Source: Streptomyces echinatus (lineage in GTDB: Bacteria > Actinomycetota > Actinomycetes > Streptomycetales > Streptomycetaceae). From it: a DNA stretch of 64,000 nt. Position 1 is the stretch's first letter, and the number at the start of each line of letters is the position of its first letter. This document shows, in pieces, positions 1 through 8,780 of the stretch. The stretch covers positions 124,001 through 188,000 of the forward strand of contig NZ_JACHJK010000009.1 of assembly GCF_014203595.1 (NCBI RefSeq), given 5' to 3'. The notes under the pieces were generated by a model. That model was not told the DNA's origin and did not search any database. It was given only the letters and a program-made list of their open reading frames with translations. The position numbers were made by a program, and so were the translations under genes.

Positions 1-1407
1 GGAGAGGGTCTCGGCGGGGCGCAGCACATGGTCGGACTTCAGGCCGAACTTGGCCAGCAGGGTGCGGACCTCCACCGGTTCGGTGTCGGGGACGGCCGCG
101 CAGAAGGCGTCGAGCAGGGTCTCGGGGCCGTGGAAAAGCTTGCGGGCCTGGTCGACCTCGCCGACCAGGACACCCGAACCGAGGGCCGCGTGTCCGGAGC
201 CGAGCGGGATCCGGCCCAGCAGCGCGCCGAGCAGGGTGGACTTCCCGGCGCCGTTGGCTCCCGTCACCGCGATCCGGTCCCCCCAGTCGACCTGGAGCGA
301 CACCGGGCCGAAGGTGAAGTCGCCGCGCCGGACCTCGGCCTCCCGCAGTGTCGCCACGACCGCGCCCGACCGCGGGGCGGACGCGATCTCCATGTGCAGC
401 TCCCACTCCTTGCGCGGCTCCTCGACCACGTCGAGGCGCTCGATCATGCGCTGGGTCTGCCGTGCCTTGGCGGCCTGCTTCTCGCTGGACTCGCTGCGGA
501 ACTTCCGGCCGATCTTGTCGTTGTCGCCGCCCGCCTTCCGCCGGGCGTTCTTCACGCCCTTGTCCATCCAGGACCGCTGCATCTGGGCGCGGTCCTGGAG
601 GGCGGCCTTCTTGTCGGCGTACTCCTCGTAGTCGTCGCGGGCGTGCCGGCGGGCCACCTCGCGTTCTTCCAGGTAGGACCGGTAGCCGCCGCCGTAGACG
701 TTGATCTGCCCCTGGGCCAGGTCGAGTTCGAGGACCTTGGTGACCGTGCGGGTGAGGAACTCGCGGTCGTGGCTGACGACGACCGTGCCCGCGCGCAGAC
801 CGCCGACGAACCGTTCCAGACGCTCCAGGCCGTCCAGGTCCAGGTCGTTGGTGGGCTCGTCCAGGAGGAAGACGTCGTAGCGGGAGAGCAGCAGGGAGGC
901 GAGGCCGGCCCGGGCCGCCTGGCCGCCGGAGAGGGCGGTCATCGGCTGGTCCAGGTCCACTGCCAGGCCGAGCGAGTCGGCGACCTCCTCGGCGCGCTCC
1001 TCCAGGTCGGCGCCGCCGAGTCCGAGCCAGCGTTCCAGGGCGGTCGCGTAGGCGTCGTCGGCGCCGGGAGCGCCGTCCACCAGCGCCTGGGTGGCCTCGT
1101 CCATGACCCGCTGGGCCTCGGCGACGCCGGTGCGGCGGGCCAGGAACTCCCGGACGGTCTCGCCCGGCCGGCGCTCCGGCTCCTGCGGCAGGTGGCCGAC
1201 GGTGGCGGACGGCGGGGACAGCCGGAGTTCGCCCTGTTCGGGCGGGGTGAGTCCGGCGAGCATCCGCAGCAAGGTCGACTTGCCCGCGCCGTTGGCGCCG
1301 ACCAGCCCGATCACGTCGCCGGGCGCGACGACCAGGTCGAGCCCGGAGAACAGGGGGCGGTCGGCGTGTCCGGCGGCGAGGTTCTTGGCAACGAGGGTGG
1401 CAGTCAT
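1..1407 (-). CDS. ABC-F family ATP-binding protein (C-terminus cut by window edge)
   Basis: Soluble protein with two ABC ATPase domains and no membrane segment, the layout of the ABC-F family, which acts on the ribosome rather than in transport. Read from the ATG at 1407, the first Walker A (GANGAGKST) lies near residue 38, followed by the signature LSGGQAARAGL and the Walker B/D-loop LLLDEPTNDLDL. Next comes a charged linker rich in Lys/Arg/Glu, then a second Walker A (GANGAGKST). The frame is open to base 1, so the second signature and Walker B are outside the window. The start fits the conserved beginning MTATLVAKNL. It is divergent from the oxidase at 1544. Whether it protects against an antibiotic or has a housekeeping EttA-like role cannot be told here. 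Confidence 0.93.
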   Translation of the reverse strand, partial: MTATLVAKNLAAGHADRPLFSGLDLVVAPGDVIGLVGANGAGKSTLLRMLAGLTPPEQGELRLSPPSATVGHLPQEPERRPGETVREFLARRTGVAEAQRVMDEATQALVDGAPGADDAYATALERWLGLGGADLEERAEEVADSLGLAVDLDQPMTALSGGQAARAGLASLLLSRYDVFLLDEPTNDLDLDGLERLERFVGGLRAGTVVVSHDREFLTRTVTKVLELDLAQGQINVYGGGYRSYLEEREVARRHARDDYEEYADKKAALQDRAQMQRSWMDKGVKNARRKAGGDNDKIGRKFRSESSEKQAAKARQTQRMIERLDVVEEPRKEWELHMEIASAPRSGAVVATLREAEVRRGDFTFGPVSLQVDWGDRIAVTGANGAGKSTLLGALLGRIPLGSGHAALGSGVLVGEVDQARKLFHGPETLLDAFCAAVPDTEPVEVRTLLAKFGLKSDHVLRPAETLS

Positions 1408-1543
1408 CAGGACGCCGATCCTAACGGCGGCACGTGTGCGTCTCCGCCACGTTCCCGGCCGGTCGGCGGCACCGGGCGGGCGGCGGCGGGCGGCGGCCGT
1501 CCGGGGCTGACGGGGCCGTCCGGGCGGGGCCTATCGTCCTGGC

Positions 1544-2482
1544 ATGGACAGTGGGCCGAGTGACGAAGTGATCGTGGTCGGCGGCGGGATCGCGGGGCTG
1601 ACGACGGCCGTGCTGCTGGCCGAATCCGGGCGGCGGGTGCGGGTGTGGGCACGGGAACCGGCCGAGCGGACGACCTCCGCGGTCGCGGGCGGCCTGTGGT
1701 GGCCGTACCGCATCGAACCGGAGCCGCTGGCCGGCGCGTGGGCGCTGGAGTCCCTGGGCGTGTACGAGGAGCTTGCGGCCCGGCCGGAGGAGACGGGGGT
1801 GCGTCTGGTGGAGGGGGTCCACCGCGGGGCCCGGCTGGACGGGCTCGGGAGCTGGGCGGGCCGGGTGCCGGGGCTGCGGGCGGTGGCCGAGGGGCTGGCG
1901 GCACGGCTGCCGGTGATCGACATGCCGGTGCATCTGGCCTGGCTGCGGCGGCGGCTGGGGCGGGCGGGCGGCACGGTGGAGGTCCGTGAGGTGACCGACC
2001 TGGCGGCCGTGCCCGCCGCCGTGGTGGTCAACTGCACGGGCCTCGGAGCGCGCTCCCTGGTGCCGGACCCGGCCGTGCGTCCCGTGCGCGGACAGCTGGT
2101 CGTGGCGGAGAACCCCGGTGTCACCGGCTGGTTCACCTCCGTCGACCACTCCTCGGCCGCCTCCACCTACTTCATTCCGCAACCGGACCGGCTGCTGCTG
2201 GGCGGCACGGCCGAGGAGGACGACTGGTCCCTGGAGCCGGATCCGGAGACGGCCGCGGCGATCGTCGCCCGGTGCGCGGCCGTCCGGCCGGAGATCGCCG
2301 GAGCCCGGGTGCTCGCGCACCGGGTGGGTCTGCGGCCCGCCCGGGACGAGGTCCGCCTGGAACGGCAGCCCCTCCCCGGCGGACGCGCCCTGGTGCACAA
2401 CTACGGCCACGGCGGAGCCGGCATCACGGTCGCCTGGGGCTGCGCCCGCCGATCAGCGACCCTGGCCTTCCCGCCCTCCTGA
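1544..2482 (+). CDS. FAD-dependent D-amino-acid oxidase-like protein
   Basis: Predicted to oxidise a D-amino acid (or a related amine) to the imino acid using FAD and oxygen. The N-terminus carries the dinucleotide-binding motif VVGGGIAGLTTA near residue 10. The segment AGGLWWPYRIEP and the C-terminal VHNYGHGGAGITVAWG are typical of D-amino-acid oxidases, and the HGGAG stretch contacts FAD. At 312 aa it is near the usual 310-350 aa. It is divergent from the ABC-F gene and convergent with the peptidase at 2638, with a hairpin terminator between. A glycine or other DAO-fold oxidase is possible, so the substrate is not assigned. Confidence 0.88.
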   Translation: MDSGPSDEVIVVGGGIAGLTTAVLLAESGRRVRVWAREPAERTTSAVAGGLWWPYRIEPEPLAGAWALESLGVYEELAARPEETGVRLVEGVHRGARLDGLGSWAGRVPGLRAVAEGLAARLPVIDMPVHLAWLRRRLGRAGGTVEVREVTDLAAVPAAVVVNCTGLGARSLVPDPAVRPVRGQLVVAENPGVTGWFTSVDHSSAASTYFIPQPDRLLLGGTAEEDDWSLEPDPETAAAIVARCAAVRPEIAGARVLAHRVGLRPARDEVRLERQPLPGGRALVHNYGHGGAGITVAWGCARRSATLAFPPS

Positions 2483-2598
2483 GGAAACACGGGCAACCGC
2501 GCGACCGACATCCCCCGGACCAGAAGGGGCGCGGGGAACTGCGCGAGCGGCCCGCCACGGCCCGCGGCCGGACACGGCGACCGGCGCCCCGGCCCGGC

Positions 2599-2628
2599 CC
2601 CCGGCCCGGCTGCGGTGGCGGGCCGGGG
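2599..2628. terminator. Hairpin terminator between convergent genes
   Basis: Arms CCCCGGCCCG (2599-2608) and CGGGCCGGGG (2619-2628) pair perfectly around a 10-nt loop. The site lies between the oxidase stop (2482) and the peptidase stop (2638). There is no U-tract, as is common in Streptomyces. Confidence 0.5.
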
Positions 2629-2637
2629 ACGGGGGTG

Positions 2638-4584
2638 TCAGGCCGCCGGAACGTGCCGGACGGCACGTGGTGCGCGGACGCCCTCAAGGACCGTCGGCAC
2701 GGCCGCGACGGCCCCGCCGGACGTGGCCCGGTCGAACGCCGCCGCCCCGCCCACCAGCGGCACCTTCGCCGCCGTGCGGGACAGGTCCACGGTGAGCGTG
2801 GGCCTGGTGGACGGCGGGTCGATGAGGTCCTTGTCGGTCCCGGCGACGATCAGCGCCAGTCGGTGCCCCTGCGGCACGACGTGATCGGTGGCCGCGAGGT
2901 GAAGCGTCATCGTGTAGGACCTGCCCGGCGTGAGCGGGACGCCCTCGGCCGCCGAGGCGTGGTGCCCGAGGTCGGCCCAGCCACGGCTGACCACCGTGTA
3001 GTCGACGGCCGCCGTCTTCGCCCTGGTCTCCTTGAAGCAGGCGCTGTCCCCGGCCGTGCTCTCCCCCCAGCAGTTGCGCCAGGGAAGGGTGGCGATGCCC
3101 TCGGCGCTGTCGGCGTAGTCCCGGACGGTGTCCGCGCCCACGTCGACCAGAACGGCGGACAGGTGGGCGGACGTGGTGGTCGGGATCGCGGTGACCGTCA
3201 CCTCGGCGGAGCCGGCCAGCCGCAGGTCGTGGGTGAAGGGCTCGGTGAGGAAGCCCGCCTTCTCCGGCGTGGGCGTGGTGAGGTGCGCGGCCCAGTCGGT
3301 CTCGCTCAGGGCCGGGTCGTCCGTGAAGGTCTCGGTGCCGGCGGCCCGGTGGAGCCCGAGGGTGCCGACGCCGGCCCCGCCGCCCGGGGCCGGGCGCAGG
3401 ACGGCGGTGCGGGTGCCGTGCGGGGGCCAGGCGGCGGAGGTGACCCACTGGTCGGGGTGGCGTTCGACGTCGGCCGTCGGCTCGCGGTCGATGCCGTTGT
3501 CGTAGCCCAGGAGCTCATGGTCGAACCACCGGTGCAGGGTGTCGACCCAGGCGCCGCGCCGGTAGTCGAAGGGGTCGACATGGCCGGTCTGGGACAGCCA
3601 GATCTTGCGCTCGACGCCGTTCCGGGCGAGGGCGTCCCACCACTGGCCGAAGTGCTTGGTGCGGACGTTGAGGTCCTGCATGCCGTGCACCAGGAACACG
3701 CTGGCGCGCACCTCGGCCGCGTCCGCGACGTAGTTCCGCTCGGTCCACAGCGGGGTCCAGTCGCCGCTGCGCGGGCTGCCGTCGGCGAGCCTGCGCTGGA
3801 CGGCCGCGCAGTGGGCCCGCGCGTCGGCGCTCTCGACGTAGCCGGCCAGTTCGTCGGGGCCGCCGTCGTAGAGCGGGGCGCCCTGGGCGAAGTAGTAGTC
3901 GTACCAGGAGGAGATGGCGCTGATCGGGACGATGGTCTTCAGGCCCCTGACGCCCGTGGCGGCGACGCCGTTGGCGATGGTGCCGTCCCAGCTCTTGCCG
4001 ATCATGCCGGTTCTGCCGTTGGTCCAGCCGGCCTTCACCGGGGTGCCGCCCGTGCGGCTGCTGTAGGCTCTGGCGCGGCCGTTCAGCCAGTCGATCACGG
4101 CCTTGGCGGACAGGATGTCGGAGCGGCCGCCGACGTCGACGCAGCCGTCGGAGCGGTTGGTGCCGGCGAGGTCGACGCCGACGAACGCGTAGCCGCGCGG
4201 CACGAAGTAGTTGTCGTAGAACAGCGGCATCTGGACGACATGGCCCTGCGCGTCGTACGTCTTGAGCTGGCTCTCGTTGCCGCGCCCGCAGCACGAGTAG
4301 TACGGGCTGGCGTCCATGATGACCGGCACCTTGCGGCCCTGGCGGGCCGGTTCGGCGGGCCGGACGATGTCGGCGGCGACGCGGTCGCTCCTGCCGTCAC
4401 CGTCCTCGTCGAGCCCCGTGTCCACCCACACGGACTCCCGGACGGCGTCGGCGTAGGAGTAGACGGGCCGGCTCTCCCGGGGTGCGGACTGGGCGGTGGC
4501 CGGAGTGAGGAACGCGGCCGTCAGGGTGGCGACGGCCGCGGCCGTCAGCGTTCTCCAGATCGTCGTGCGCGTACGTTTCGGCAT
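2638..4584 (-). CDS. Secreted Xaa-Pro dipeptidyl-peptidase / CocE-NonD family hydrolase
   Basis: Serine hydrolase of the X-Pro dipeptidyl-peptidase (S15/CocE) family, likely cleaving X-Pro dipeptides from peptides outside the cell. The ATG at 4584 gives 648 aa starting with a Sec-type signal: MPKRTRTTIW, a hydrophobic stretch and a cleavage region TPATAQSA. The nucleophile elbow GKSWDG places the catalytic Ser at about residue 198; the catalytic His is probably in SQTGHVDPFD. The C-terminal third is the jelly-roll domain of the family (LTPGRSYTMTLHLAATDH...). The frame stays open much further upstream, but only this start gives a signal peptide. It is divergent from an M1 aminopeptidase, suggesting joint extracellular peptide use. 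Confidence 0.92.
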   Translation of the reverse strand: MPKRTRTTIWRTLTAAAVATLTAAFLTPATAQSAPRESRPVYSYADAVRESVWVDTGLDEDGDGRSDRVAADIVRPAEPARQGRKVPVIMDASPYYSCCGRGNESQLKTYDAQGHVVQMPLFYDNYFVPRGYAFVGVDLAGTNRSDGCVDVGGRSDILSAKAVIDWLNGRARAYSSRTGGTPVKAGWTNGRTGMIGKSWDGTIANGVAATGVRGLKTIVPISAISSWYDYYFAQGAPLYDGGPDELAGYVESADARAHCAAVQRRLADGSPRSGDWTPLWTERNYVADAAEVRASVFLVHGMQDLNVRTKHFGQWWDALARNGVERKIWLSQTGHVDPFDYRRGAWVDTLHRWFDHELLGYDNGIDREPTADVERHPDQWVTSAAWPPHGTRTAVLRPAPGGGAGVGTLGLHRAAGTETFTDDPALSETDWAAHLTTPTPEKAGFLTEPFTHDLRLAGSAEVTVTAIPTTTSAHLSAVLVDVGADTVRDYADSAEGIATLPWRNCWGESTAGDSACFKETRAKTAAVDYTVVSRGWADLGHHASAAEGVPLTPGRSYTMTLHLAATDHVVPQGHRLALIVAGTDKDLIDPPSTRPTLTVDLSRTAAKVPLVGGAAAFDRATSGGAVAAVPTVLEGVRAPRAVRHVPAA

Positions 4585-4764
4585 GCGCGGACGGTACTCC
4601 GGGCAACTCTCGCGCAGAAGACGGCTTTCCGGTACTCGTGACGGCCGAATGGCGATCGTGTGACAGGAGGTGCCGTGGACAGGCCCGGGGACACCGGGAC
4701 TGAATAGGCTCGTCGAACAGAATTCTGACGAACGGACTTGCAGTCCCGACGACTTGGAGCTGAC

Positions 4765-6258
4765 GTGCACCGCAGAATCATCGCGCCGGGCGCACTGGCG
4801 GCGGCCTCCCTCCTGCTGGCGATCCCGGCATCGGCCGCGAGTTACTCCCCCGGCGCGCCGGGCATCGGCGACCCCTACTACCCGAACTACGGCAACGGCG
4901 GCTACGACGTCTCCCACTACGACCTGAGGCTGCAGTACCAGCCGAAGACGGACGAGTTGCAGGGCACGGCCACGATCCTGGCGAGGACCACCCGGGACCT
5001 GTCCAGTTTCGACCTGGACTTCCTGCTGGACGTGAGCGAGGTGCGGGTCGACGGCGCCAAGGCGTCCTTCACGGCGTCCGGCGAGCACGAACTGGTCGTC
5101 ACCCCGAAGACGCCGCTGGCCAAGGGCACGACGGTCACGGTCGTGGTCCGCTACAGCGGGGTGCCGTCGACGAAGAGCGCCTACGGCTTCTCCACCTGGC
5201 ACCGCACGCCGGACGGCGCGGTGGCCGCCGACGAGCCCGAGGCGGCCTGGTGGTGGTTCCCGAGCAACGACCATCCGGGTGACAAGGCGACCTACGACGT
5301 GTCGGTCGCCGTGCCGGACGGCACCCAGGCCATCTCCAACGGCACCCTGCAGTCGACCACCTCGAAGCTGGGCTGGACGCGCTACAACTGGCGCCAGAAC
5401 AAGCCGCAGGCCACCTATCTGGCCACACTCGCGCTCGGCAGGTTCGACATCACCACCGGCACCTCCGACGGCGGGGTGCCCGTCATCAACGCCTACAGCA
5501 AGGACCTCGGCGACAACGACGGGGCCGCGCGGGCCAGCGTGGAGCGCACCGGGGAGCTGGTGGACTGGCTGAGCGGCTATTTCGGGCCGTATCCGTTCAG
5601 CTCGGCGGGCGGTTACGTCCCGAACACCACCACCGGGTACGCGCTGGAGACGCAGACCCGCGTCTACTACAGCCCCAAGCAGTTCGCGAACGGCTCCAAC
5701 ACGTCCGTGGTCGTGCACGAGCTGGCCCACCAGTGGTACGGCGACGACGTGTCGCTGAAGCACTGGAAGGACATCTGGATCAACGAGGGCTTCGCGCGGT
5801 ACGCGCAGTGGCTGTGGTCCGAGCACGAGGGCGAGGGCACCGCGCAGGAGCTCGCCGACTACGTCTACGCCTCGCATCCGGCGGACGACGCGTTCTGGAC
5901 GGTGGCGCCCGGTGACCCCGGTGCGGACCACCAGTTCGACGCCGCCGTCTACGACCGTGGCGCCCTCGCCATCCAGGCGCTGCGCAACACGATCGGCGAC
6001 GACGCGTTCTTCCGGATCCTGAAGGGCTGGCCGAGGACGCACGCCTACGGCAACGCCTCGGTGGCCGACTTCCAGCGGTACGCCGAGCAGGTGTCGGGCA
6101 AGCCGCTGTCCGCGCTGTTCGACACCTGGCTGTTCCAGCCGTCGAAGCCCGCCGCGCCGTCGGCCCGTGCCCTGGCCGGCGCGGGGACGGGTACGGAGGC
6201 GACACGGCCGAAGTCGTGGAAGAGGATCGAGGCGACGAACGACGTGCACGGGCACTGA
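4765..6258 (+). CDS. Secreted M1 family zinc metallopeptidase (aminopeptidase)
   Basis: Zinc aminopeptidase of the M1 (gluzincin) family, probably exported. From the GTG at 4765 (GGAG at 4755-4758, 6 nt spacing) the protein has a short signal peptide ending near AIPASAAS. An ATG at 4738 in the same frame would put a charged extension before the signal and has no better ribosome site. The zinc motif HELAHQWYGDD has His318, Glu319 and His322, and the third ligand Glu341 lies in NEGFARYAQW, giving the exact HExxH-x18-E spacing. At 497 aa it keeps the N-terminal beta and catalytic domains but lacks the large C-terminal helical domain of PepN-type enzymes, as is usual for secreted actinobacterial forms. 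Confidence 0.93.
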   Translation: MHRRIIAPGALAAASLLLAIPASAASYSPGAPGIGDPYYPNYGNGGYDVSHYDLRLQYQPKTDELQGTATILARTTRDLSSFDLDFLLDVSEVRVDGAKASFTASGEHELVVTPKTPLAKGTTVTVVVRYSGVPSTKSAYGFSTWHRTPDGAVAADEPEAAWWWFPSNDHPGDKATYDVSVAVPDGTQAISNGTLQSTTSKLGWTRYNWRQNKPQATYLATLALGRFDITTGTSDGGVPVINAYSKDLGDNDGAARASVERTGELVDWLSGYFGPYPFSSAGGYVPNTTTGYALETQTRVYYSPKQFANGSNTSVVVHELAHQWYGDDVSLKHWKDIWINEGFARYAQWLWSEHEGEGTAQELADYVYASHPADDAFWTVAPGDPGADHQFDAAVYDRGALAIQALRNTIGDDAFFRILKGWPRTHAYGNASVADFQRYAEQVSGKPLSALFDTWLFQPSKPAAPSARALAGAGTGTEATRPKSWKRIEATNDVHGH

Positions 6259-6266
6259 CGCTTCAC

Positions 6267-6312
6267 GGCACACCCCCCGGGCGCGCGTCGGCCGGCGCTC
6301 GGGGGGTGTGCC
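6267..6312. terminator. Strong bidirectional terminator
   Basis: A perfect 13-bp stem formed by GGCACACCCCCCG (6267-6279) and CGGGGGGTGTGCC (6300-6312). It lies just after the M1 peptidase and before the end of the convergent permease gene. Confidence 0.8.
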
Positions 6313-6324
6313 AGGTGATCTCAC

Positions 6325-6350
6325 CGGTGACGCCACCGTGGGCGTCACCG
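6325..6350. terminator. Second hairpin, probable permease terminator
   Basis: Perfect 10-bp arms CGGTGACGCC (6325-6334) and GGCGTCACCG (6341-6350) with a 6-nt loop, 11 bases beyond the permease stop in its direction of transcription. Confidence 0.55.
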
Positions 6351-6360
6351 GCGGCGAGCC

Positions 6361-7827
6361 CTACTTCGTGAGCTCGGACAGCTCCTGATCGGTGCTCCGG
6401 CCCACCCGGCGGCGGACGGCGAACCATCCGGCGACCAGCATGACGGCGAGCGCCGGGATGAGGTACAGGGTCTTGCGGCCGACCTCGGGGTCGTTCCACA
6501 TCATGCCGAGACAGACCAGCAGGAACACGATCGTGGCGATCTCGGTGACCGGGCTGAACTTCAGCTGGAAGTGCGGCCGCGCCACCAGGCCCGCGCGGGC
6601 ACGCCGGACGAACAGCATGTGGCAGAGCATGATGATCACCCAGGTGCTGATGATGCCGAGGGACGCGACGTTCAGCACGATCTCGAAGGCCTGGCTGGGC
6701 ATCAGGTAGTTCAGGCCGACGCCGAGCACGCAGACCGCGCAGGTCAGCAGGATGCCGCCGTAGGGGACCTGGCTGCGGTTCATCCGGGCGGTGAACTTCG
6801 GCGCGGAACCGGCCATGGCCATGGAGCGCAGGATGCGGCCGGTGGAGTACAGGCCGGAGTTCAGCGAGGACATGGCGGCGGTCAGCACGACCAGGTTCAT
6901 CACGTCGCCGGCGGCCGGCACGCCGATCTTGGACAGCACGGTCACGAACGGGCTCTGGTCGGCGGAGTAGACCGAACCCGGCAGGAGCAGCGCGAGCAGC
7001 ACGACCGAGCCGACGTAGAACAGGCCCACGCGCCACATGATCGAGTTCACCGCGCGCGGGACGACCTTCTCCGGCTCGGCGGTCTCACCGGCGGCGACGC
7101 CGACCAGCTCCAGGGCCGCATAGGCGAAGATCACGCCCTGCATGACCAGCACGACCGGCATCACGCCGTGCGGGAAGACACCGCCGTTGTCGGTGATGAC
7201 GCTCAGACCGGGGGTGTGGCCGCCGACCTTGTGCTGGGTGGCGAGCAGGAAAATGCTGATCAGCATGAAGCCGACGATGGTGGCGACCTTGATGATCGCG
7301 AACCAGAACTCCATCTCGCCGAAGATCTTCACCGAGATCAGGTTCACGGCGAGGACCACCGCGAGGGCGATCAGCGCCAGCACCCACTGCGGGACGGAGG
7401 TGAACAGGCTCCAGTAGTGCGTGTAGAGCGCGATCGCGGTGATGTCGGCGATGCCGGTCGTCGACCAGTTCAGGAAATACATCCAGCCGGCGACGTAGGC
7501 GCCCTTCTCGCCGAGGAACTCCCGGGCGTAGGACACGAACGATCCGGAGGACGGCCGGTACAGGACCAGCTCGCCCAGGGCCCGGACGACGAAGAACGCG
7601 AAGACACCGCAGACCAGGTAGGCCAGGGCGAGCGCCGGGCCCGCGTTGTGCAGGCGTCCTCCGGCGCCCAGGAGGAGTCCGGTGCCGATCGCGCCGCCGA
7701 TGGCGATCATGTTGACGTGGCGCGCCTTGAGGTCCTTGCTGTAGCCGGCGTCGCCCGCGTCCGCGGGCGTCTGGGCCACCTGGGGGTGGGTGGTGGCCTG
7801 TGCCGATTCCACGGCTTCCTTGCTCAC
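6361..7827 (-). CDS. APC-superfamily amino-acid permease (GABA permease-like)
   Basis: Inner-membrane amino-acid/proton symporter of the AAT family. About 12 hydrophobic segments follow a cytoplasmic N-terminus. The segment HVNMIAIGGAIGTGLLLGAG is the family's first-helix signature and GETAEPEKVVPRAVNSIMWR its conserved loop. The start is taken at GTG 7827, preceded by AGGAAG; the frame stays open upstream without a ribosome site, and this start gives 488 aa, close to the usual 450-490. It resembles GabP/AnsP-type carriers, but the substrate cannot be fixed. Divergent from the MerR regulator at 8061, which is a candidate regulator. Confidence 0.92.
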   Translation of the reverse strand: MSKEAVESAQATTHPQVAQTPADAGDAGYSKDLKARHVNMIAIGGAIGTGLLLGAGGRLHNAGPALALAYLVCGVFAFFVVRALGELVLYRPSSGSFVSYAREFLGEKGAYVAGWMYFLNWSTTGIADITAIALYTHYWSLFTSVPQWVLALIALAVVLAVNLISVKIFGEMEFWFAIIKVATIVGFMLISIFLLATQHKVGGHTPGLSVITDNGGVFPHGVMPVVLVMQGVIFAYAALELVGVAAGETAEPEKVVPRAVNSIMWRVGLFYVGSVVLLALLLPGSVYSADQSPFVTVLSKIGVPAAGDVMNLVVLTAAMSSLNSGLYSTGRILRSMAMAGSAPKFTARMNRSQVPYGGILLTCAVCVLGVGLNYLMPSQAFEIVLNVASLGIISTWVIIMLCHMLFVRRARAGLVARPHFQLKFSPVTEIATIVFLLVCLGMMWNDPEVGRKTLYLIPALAVMLVAGWFAVRRRVGRSTDQELSELTK

Positions 7828-8060
7828 GGGTGGTTCCACTTCCTGGTGCGCCCGGGCCTCATGGGCCCGGGGGTCGTGCAGGTCCTGGCCCGCACCACCC
7901 TCGTGTCGCGGTACAGACCAAGACGGCAGCTTCCCAGAGAGATCCGCCGGTACGCGGTGGTCCATGTCACAGAGCGTCGCTTCTCACACGATCCACTCAG
8001 CGTCCATACGACGTTCACCAGGGGTGTCACACTTCTGGTGAGACAGCGATACTGCTTCGT

Positions 8061-8780
8061 ATGACGACCGAGGCCGGGGACGCGACGCCCCTCACCATCG
8101 ACGAGCTGGCCGCCCGGTCGGGCGTCACGGTGCGCACGGTCCGCTTCTACGGGAGCAAGGGGCTGCTGCCGCCGCCGGTGATCGGCCCGCGCCGGGTCGG
8201 GCACTACGGGCCGGACCACGTGGCCCGGCTGGCCCTCATCGAGGAGCTGCGGCAGCAGGGGATGACCCTGTCGGCGATCGAGCGGTACCTGAAGCAGCTC
8301 CCTGACGACCTCACCCCGCACGACCTGGCCATTCACCGGGCGGTCGTCGCGTCCTGGGCGCCGGACGCGGTGGACACGGTGTCGCGGCGGGAGCTGGAGC
8401 GGCGGGCGGGACGGCCGCTCGCCGCCGAGGACGTCGAGCGGCTGGCCGCGATGAACGTCGTCGTGGAGGCGGAGGGTGACACCTTCCGTGTCGACTCCGG
8501 GCTGCTCCGGCTCGGGGTGCAGCTCCTCGACGTGCCGCTGTCGCACGAGGTGATCCTCGCGGCGCGCAAGGTGCTCGTCGAGCACTCGCGCGCCGCGGCT
8601 CACGCGCTCTCCCAGCTCTTCCGCGGCGAGGTGGCCGAGCGTGCCGCCCAGGACGTGAAGTCACTGTCCGCGCACATGCACCCCTTGGTGGTGCAGGCGC
8701 TGCTGACCACGTTCCAGCGTTCGCTGCGGGAAGAGCTGGGCGAGTGGGTCACCGGTCCGGGACCGGACCTCAGTCGCTGA
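8061..8780 (+). CDS. MerR family transcriptional regulator
   Basis: Predicted DNA-binding regulator of 239 aa. The N-terminal 70 residues are a MerR winged helix (LTIDELAARSGVTVRTVRFY, then LIEELRQQGMTLSAIERYL). The C-terminal 140 residues are a helical effector domain without the Cys pairs of metal sensors. The ATG at 8061 has no clear Shine-Dalgarno sequence and may be leaderless or nearly so. Its 3' end overlaps the end of the convergent fadB-like gene by 11 bp, and it is divergent from the permease. Control of either neighbour is plausible but is an inference. Confidence 0.9.
   Translation: MTTEAGDATPLTIDELAARSGVTVRTVRFYGSKGLLPPPVIGPRRVGHYGPDHVARLALIEELRQQGMTLSAIERYLKQLPDDLTPHDLAIHRAVVASWAPDAVDTVSRRELERRAGRPLAAEDVERLAAMNVVVEAEGDTFRVDSGLLRLGVQLLDVPLSHEVILAARKVLVEHSRAAAHALSQLFRGEVAERAAQDVKSLSAHMHPLVVQALLTTFQRSLREELGEWVTGPGPDLSR

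Noticed and set aside
2272..4641. Long open frame opposite the X-Pro peptidase gene
   Set aside because: Mirror of the strong GC codon bias of the real gene; its protein is Arg/Val/Gly/Asp-rich without domains, while the minus strand gives a signal peptide and catalytic motifs.
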